Below are positions 61,275-64,000 of a stretch of 64,000 nt of DNA, one piece after another. The notes beneath the pieces were generated by a model. The model was given only the letters and a program-made list of their open reading frames with translations, was not told the DNA's origin and made no database searches. Source of the DNA: Symbiodinium sp. CCMP2592. Lineage: Eukaryota; Sar; Dinophyceae; Suessiales; Symbiodiniaceae. Position 1 is the stretch's first letter; the number at the start of each line of letters is the position of its first letter. Position numbers and translations under genes: made by a program. The DNA lies in the NCBI GenBank assembly GCA_905221615.1, contig CAJNDT010000001.1, positions 2,531,894-2,595,893 on the forward strand. The letters run 5' to 3'.

Positions 61275-61835
61275 CTAATCGGAGCAAGAGGAATCCCGGC
61301 AAGGTAGGACGAAAACCGGCAGCGGAGATCGCAGGCGTGTAATGGGGAGCTCACCCAAGGGCTCCATGGGAAAGTAAAGCAGTCTCGCCAAACCAGGCCA
61401 TCCCACAGCCCAGGGTTGCATTGCTGTTAAGGCCGACTGAATGGCCTCGGCGCGAAAGAAGTCAGCGCCCTCGTACAGTGCGAGGACAATCCGACAGACA
61501 AGTCGCGACGCCGGAGCCAGCACCATTAAGGCCTCGAGATCGATTTGTAGAATGGTGGCGCGCACCTGAAAGCCAAGTCGTACGATCAACTGAAAGTTGG
61601 TCGCGACCCAGACTCCTCTGAAAGTGCGCTGCGCCAAGAAGGCAGAGACTCGGCCCTGGTACTCAGCAAACTGCTGTCGAAGGACCAGGCCAGCTGCCCT
61701 TCGCTCATGCGGGTCAGTTGCGGACAGCAACTGCCGAGTGGCATCCGATGGTGGGGCACAGAAGAGCACCTGCAGCGAGCGCCCAGAGACGTAATGGACA
61801 ATCTGAGCCACAAGATTCTCAGGAAGCGTGGCCAT
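61275..61835 (-). CDS. Candidate host ORF, weak F-box-like N-terminus
   Basis: 186 codons from an ATG in good context (gccATGGCC). The start LPENLVAQIVHYVSGRSLQ has the LP...L..I...L...L spacing of an F-box. The remainder is hydrophobic and helical (VWVATNFQLIVRLGF; LEALMVLAPASRLVCRIVLA) with no recognised motif. A TCCTCGCAG acceptor-like site lies just upstream. No homologue is available in the window. It may be a single exon or a chance ORF in GC-rich sequence. Confidence 0.28.
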   Translation of the reverse strand: MATLPENLVAQIVHYVSGRSLQVLFCAPPSDATRQLLSATDPHERRAAGLVLRQQFAEYQGRVSAFLAQRTFRGVWVATNFQLIVRLGFQVRATILQIDLEALMVLAPASRLVCRIVLALYEGADFFRAEAIQSALTAMQPWAVGWPGLARLLYFPMEPLGELPITRLRSPLPVFVLPCRDSSCSD

Positions 61836-61920
61836 GGCTCGAAACCTAACCAGTGCCCCGAGAACCGATGCGGCTGCGAGGATGCAACGCACGTGCCAGG
61901 CGAGATGATCTCAACCACAA

Positions 61921-61955
61921 GCGCAGCTTCCCACCAAGTGGGCCTCGCAAGGGCA
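61921..61955 (+). repeat. Dispersed hairpin repeat, copy 5
   Basis: GCGCAGCTTCCCACCAAGTG then GGCCTCGCAAGGGCA. Confidence 0.75.
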
Positions 61956-62690
61956 AAAAGCACGCCGTGCTGAAGGTCGTGTCAAGTAGACAGGTCGCCA
62001 TGGACCGCATCGCTGCATAAACATAGACAGGGGCAGCTCGTTGACCAAAAGAGTGCCGGCCGTACCACTGGCGGCCCGCACACCTTACCAGGGCCACACG
62101 GGAGGCAGCCCAGCTTCCCACCCAAGTAAGACTCGCAAAAGCAACTGCAATCCCGGAGCAGTCACATCCACCTACTAGACACAGCACACCAGTGGTGGCA
62201 CCGTTCCGATGAGAGGACCTGAGCATGCCAAATGTAAAGCCAATGATCCAGGCCTCAAATCCTCACCATCCCAGCCACCGCCGCTTTGCCGAATGGCCAG
62301 GGCGGGGCTGTGATGTGGCATCAAAGTTTGCGGGGCCTGATCCAATGCGCCAGCACTACGGCTGCAGGCGAACCTGCGGTGCATGCCATCCCCAATAGTG
62401 AATCGCAAGATCCCACAGAATCCGACGAAAAGAAGCAGGGTCCTCCATGTGCTCATCATTGAGAGTGTATGAAAAGGTCCACTCGCAAGGTCCTGGCGCC
62501 GGGCGAGCTGTGCCCTGGTAAACAGATACGTATTAGAGGGCTTGTGGAATTTGGGACAACCTGTAGCCCAAAACGGGATAGCGCAGGCCGTCCGCCAGCC
62601 CCTTGCGCCCGAAATGCCGGGCCGCTTTCGCCACTCTGCTGTGGATTGGCTTCCGTCTGCAAGATGTTGGTTACGAGGTCACACTCAGCT
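61956..62690. other. Intergenic, one degenerate hairpin repeat, otherwise nothing recognised
   Basis: A decayed copy of the hairpin repeat lies at 62108-62143 (CCCAGCTTCCCACCCAAGTA, then ACTCGCAAAAGCA). The rest shows no supported gene. Confidence 0.5.
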
Positions 62691-62691
62691 C

Positions 62692-63034
62692 TTACACCCA
62701 GTCAGCAACCACTCCTCGAAGCTGATCCCCGTCGCCCAATGTAAAGGGCGCGTACTCAACATAAGGAAACATCGGCACATCGGCAAAGTCCCTTCGGACA
62801 ATCTCTGCAAACGGCCCATCAAGAAGAAGCGCAAGATACCACATGTTGATCCGCTTGGGCCCCGGACGCCTGCTGGAGGTAGCCGCCTTGCTGGGTCCAC
62901 TGACGAACGTGCGCCAGCGCACACGGCAGGCCTCAGGCCGAGCACTGGGGTTGTCAGCTGCTGGGTATGACAGGAACGATCCCCAATCAGTTCGGGAGCC
63001 GGTGTTAAGGAGGACGAGCTGTTCGCCGCCCTGC
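62692..63034 (-). CDS. Candidate host-gene exon
   Basis: An open stretch of about 114 codons (GEQLVLLNTGSRTDWGSFLS near the start, RINMWYLALLLDGPFAEIVR toward the end) with protein-like composition. It is bounded by a possible acceptor (GGAAAATGCAG|G, the AG-G form common in dinoflagellate introns) and a possible GT donor (GACTGG|GTGTAAG). No family recognised. It could be part of a host gene extending left, but no second convincing exon was found. Confidence 0.27.
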
Positions 63035-63039
63035 ATTTT

Positions 63040-64000
63040 CCAAACAAGTCATCGTAGGAGAATTTAGACAAGTCACTCCAAGCTCTGGACGCTCATCCCA
63101 CCCAGCACCATCCCACCCTGACAAGGCCACCAGCAACGTGGCGCCCACGGATGATCCCGCCACTCTTACTCTGCGGGACGGGGCCCCCTCCGCCTGGGCA
63201 AGCAGCGGGCGTACACGCAGACGATCTGCGCGGCATCCTCCCTTCTCGGGCGGCCTGTGACACGCGATTGTATCTGGGTTTGTGTGCAATTGATCTTCTG
63301 CACCACCCACGACTGAGCCAATGAGCGACAGGCAGCAGGCGTTTCTCTGCGGGTCCGTCAGCAGGATCTGGCCGTGTGTCGACCTTTTTGGCGCAGTGTG
63401 TTTTCCTGCGGGGTTGATCGGATCTTTCAGATGATAGTTCGGGCCAGCGAAGCCAAAAGGTGGCATCTGGTTCGGCTTGTCCCCACTTCAAACCATCAGA
63501 CCCTGCCGCCGAAGGACGTCGTGGACCCCCCTTGTGAGACCCACAATGAAAGCTGGACAATGGTGTCGGGTGCCCCAGTGTGCGCTGCTGTTGCCCTCCC
63601 GGACCTTGCACTCCCCACCTACCACTGCAGCATTTGCGCCATTTGAGCTGGTTACTGGCCCACAGCTTGGCTGGGTGTGCTGGCCCTTGCGAGACCGCCC
63701 TGATGGGAAGCTGAGTGTGCGTTACATTCATCGGTGGTAGTTCTTCGTGCAGCACCAGAGCCGCAGAGCTCTGTCGGCAAAGCTGCAGATGTCGCATCCC
63801 AATTGGTCGACGTTGATGCGTATTGACCCTGCCGTGAGGGACAGGGACAATCAGGTGTTGTCAGGGAGAGCAGCCACCTGTCGGCGGTGCTGGTGGGGAC
63901 CAGGGTCGACATAGCAGAACACTTGTATCGGCAGGGGCATTCAGTACTGTCGGAAAAAGGCTTAGCTCAGTGATCCGCATGCTGCCATGATGCGGCAATT
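63040..64000. other. Intergenic, one inverted hairpin repeat
   Basis: A reverse-orientation copy of the hairpin repeat lies at 63681-63715 (GGCCCTTGCGAG...TGGGAAGCTGAG). Long minus-strand ORFs here are low-complexity and not supported as genes. Confidence 0.5.

Noticed and set aside
63093-63797. 234-codon minus-strand ORF
   Set aside because: Low-complexity Gly/Arg/Pro/Ser composition, no motif, and it crosses an inverted hairpin repeat.

Overview
The window looks like nuclear DNA of a dinoflagellate, probably a Symbiodiniaceae alga. Almost everything between 1 and 59.4 kb is retrotransposon, and nearly all of it is coded on the minus strand. The dinoflagellate assignment rests on spliced-leader-like sequence in three LTR types, on Gag proteins with CCCH zinc fingers, and on tyrosine-recombinase (YR) retrotransposons carrying DNA-modification domains. 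It is an inference from sequence character, not from a database match. No rRNA, tRNA, CRISPR array or bacterial gene was recognised. All coordinates refer to the plus strand; element 5' ends lie at the higher coordinate.

Layout. (1) 1-36518: a giant Ty1/copia-type element, copy A ('Z-A'). Its 5' LTR is complete (36071-36518); its 3' LTR is cut by the window edge (1-126). Gag and protease lie at 31025-36006, integrase/RT/RNase H at 9581-13918, and more than 9 kb of further coding sequence at 391-9779. (2) 13919-31024: a YR retrotransposon ('YR-2') inserted in the Z-A integrase. It has split direct repeats, A1-ORFs-B1-A2-B2 in coding order. (3) 14753-22460: a second YR element ('YR-1') inserted inside the B1 repeat of YR-2, with its own split direct repeats. 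(4) 36519-37287 and 59367-59738: a six-base (TTAGTA-type) microsatellite, split by (5) 37288-59366: a second giant copia copy ('Z-B') with 476-bp LTRs that read as identical and a GTATT target duplication. Z-B lacks integrase, RT and RNase H; these are replaced by a 3.4-kb piece of a third YR element ('YR-3', about 50664-54033). (6) 40682-49710: a conventional-size Ty1/copia element ('C1') with 172-bp identical LTRs and a CATTC duplication, inserted in Z-B. (7) 59739-64000: no retroelement genes. It holds dispersed hairpin-type 35-bp repeats and two weak candidate host coding segments.

How the genes work together. The copia elements encode Gag, protease, integrase, RT and RNase H. Z adds a long second ORF with zinc-binding motifs and a KptA/Tpt1-like segment. 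C1 adds a C-terminal membrane/Cys-rich ORF. The YR elements use a tyrosine recombinase in place of an integrase. Both intact-end insertions (YR-1, YR-2) leave clean junctions with no target duplication. Their gene order is unusual: small ORF1, then recombinase, then Gag, then polymerase. The polymerase polyprotein starts with a 2-oxoglutarate/Fe(II) dioxygenase-like domain and a cytosine-C5-methyltransferase-like domain ahead of RT and RNase H. That combination of a possible DNA-methylation writer and eraser inside one retroelement polyprotein is the most striking content of the window.

Relative order of events from the sequence: Z-A is the oldest visible copy (single-base frameshifts, LTR mismatch), YR-2 landed in it, then YR-1 in YR-2. 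Separately Z-B landed in the microsatellite, then C1 in Z-B.
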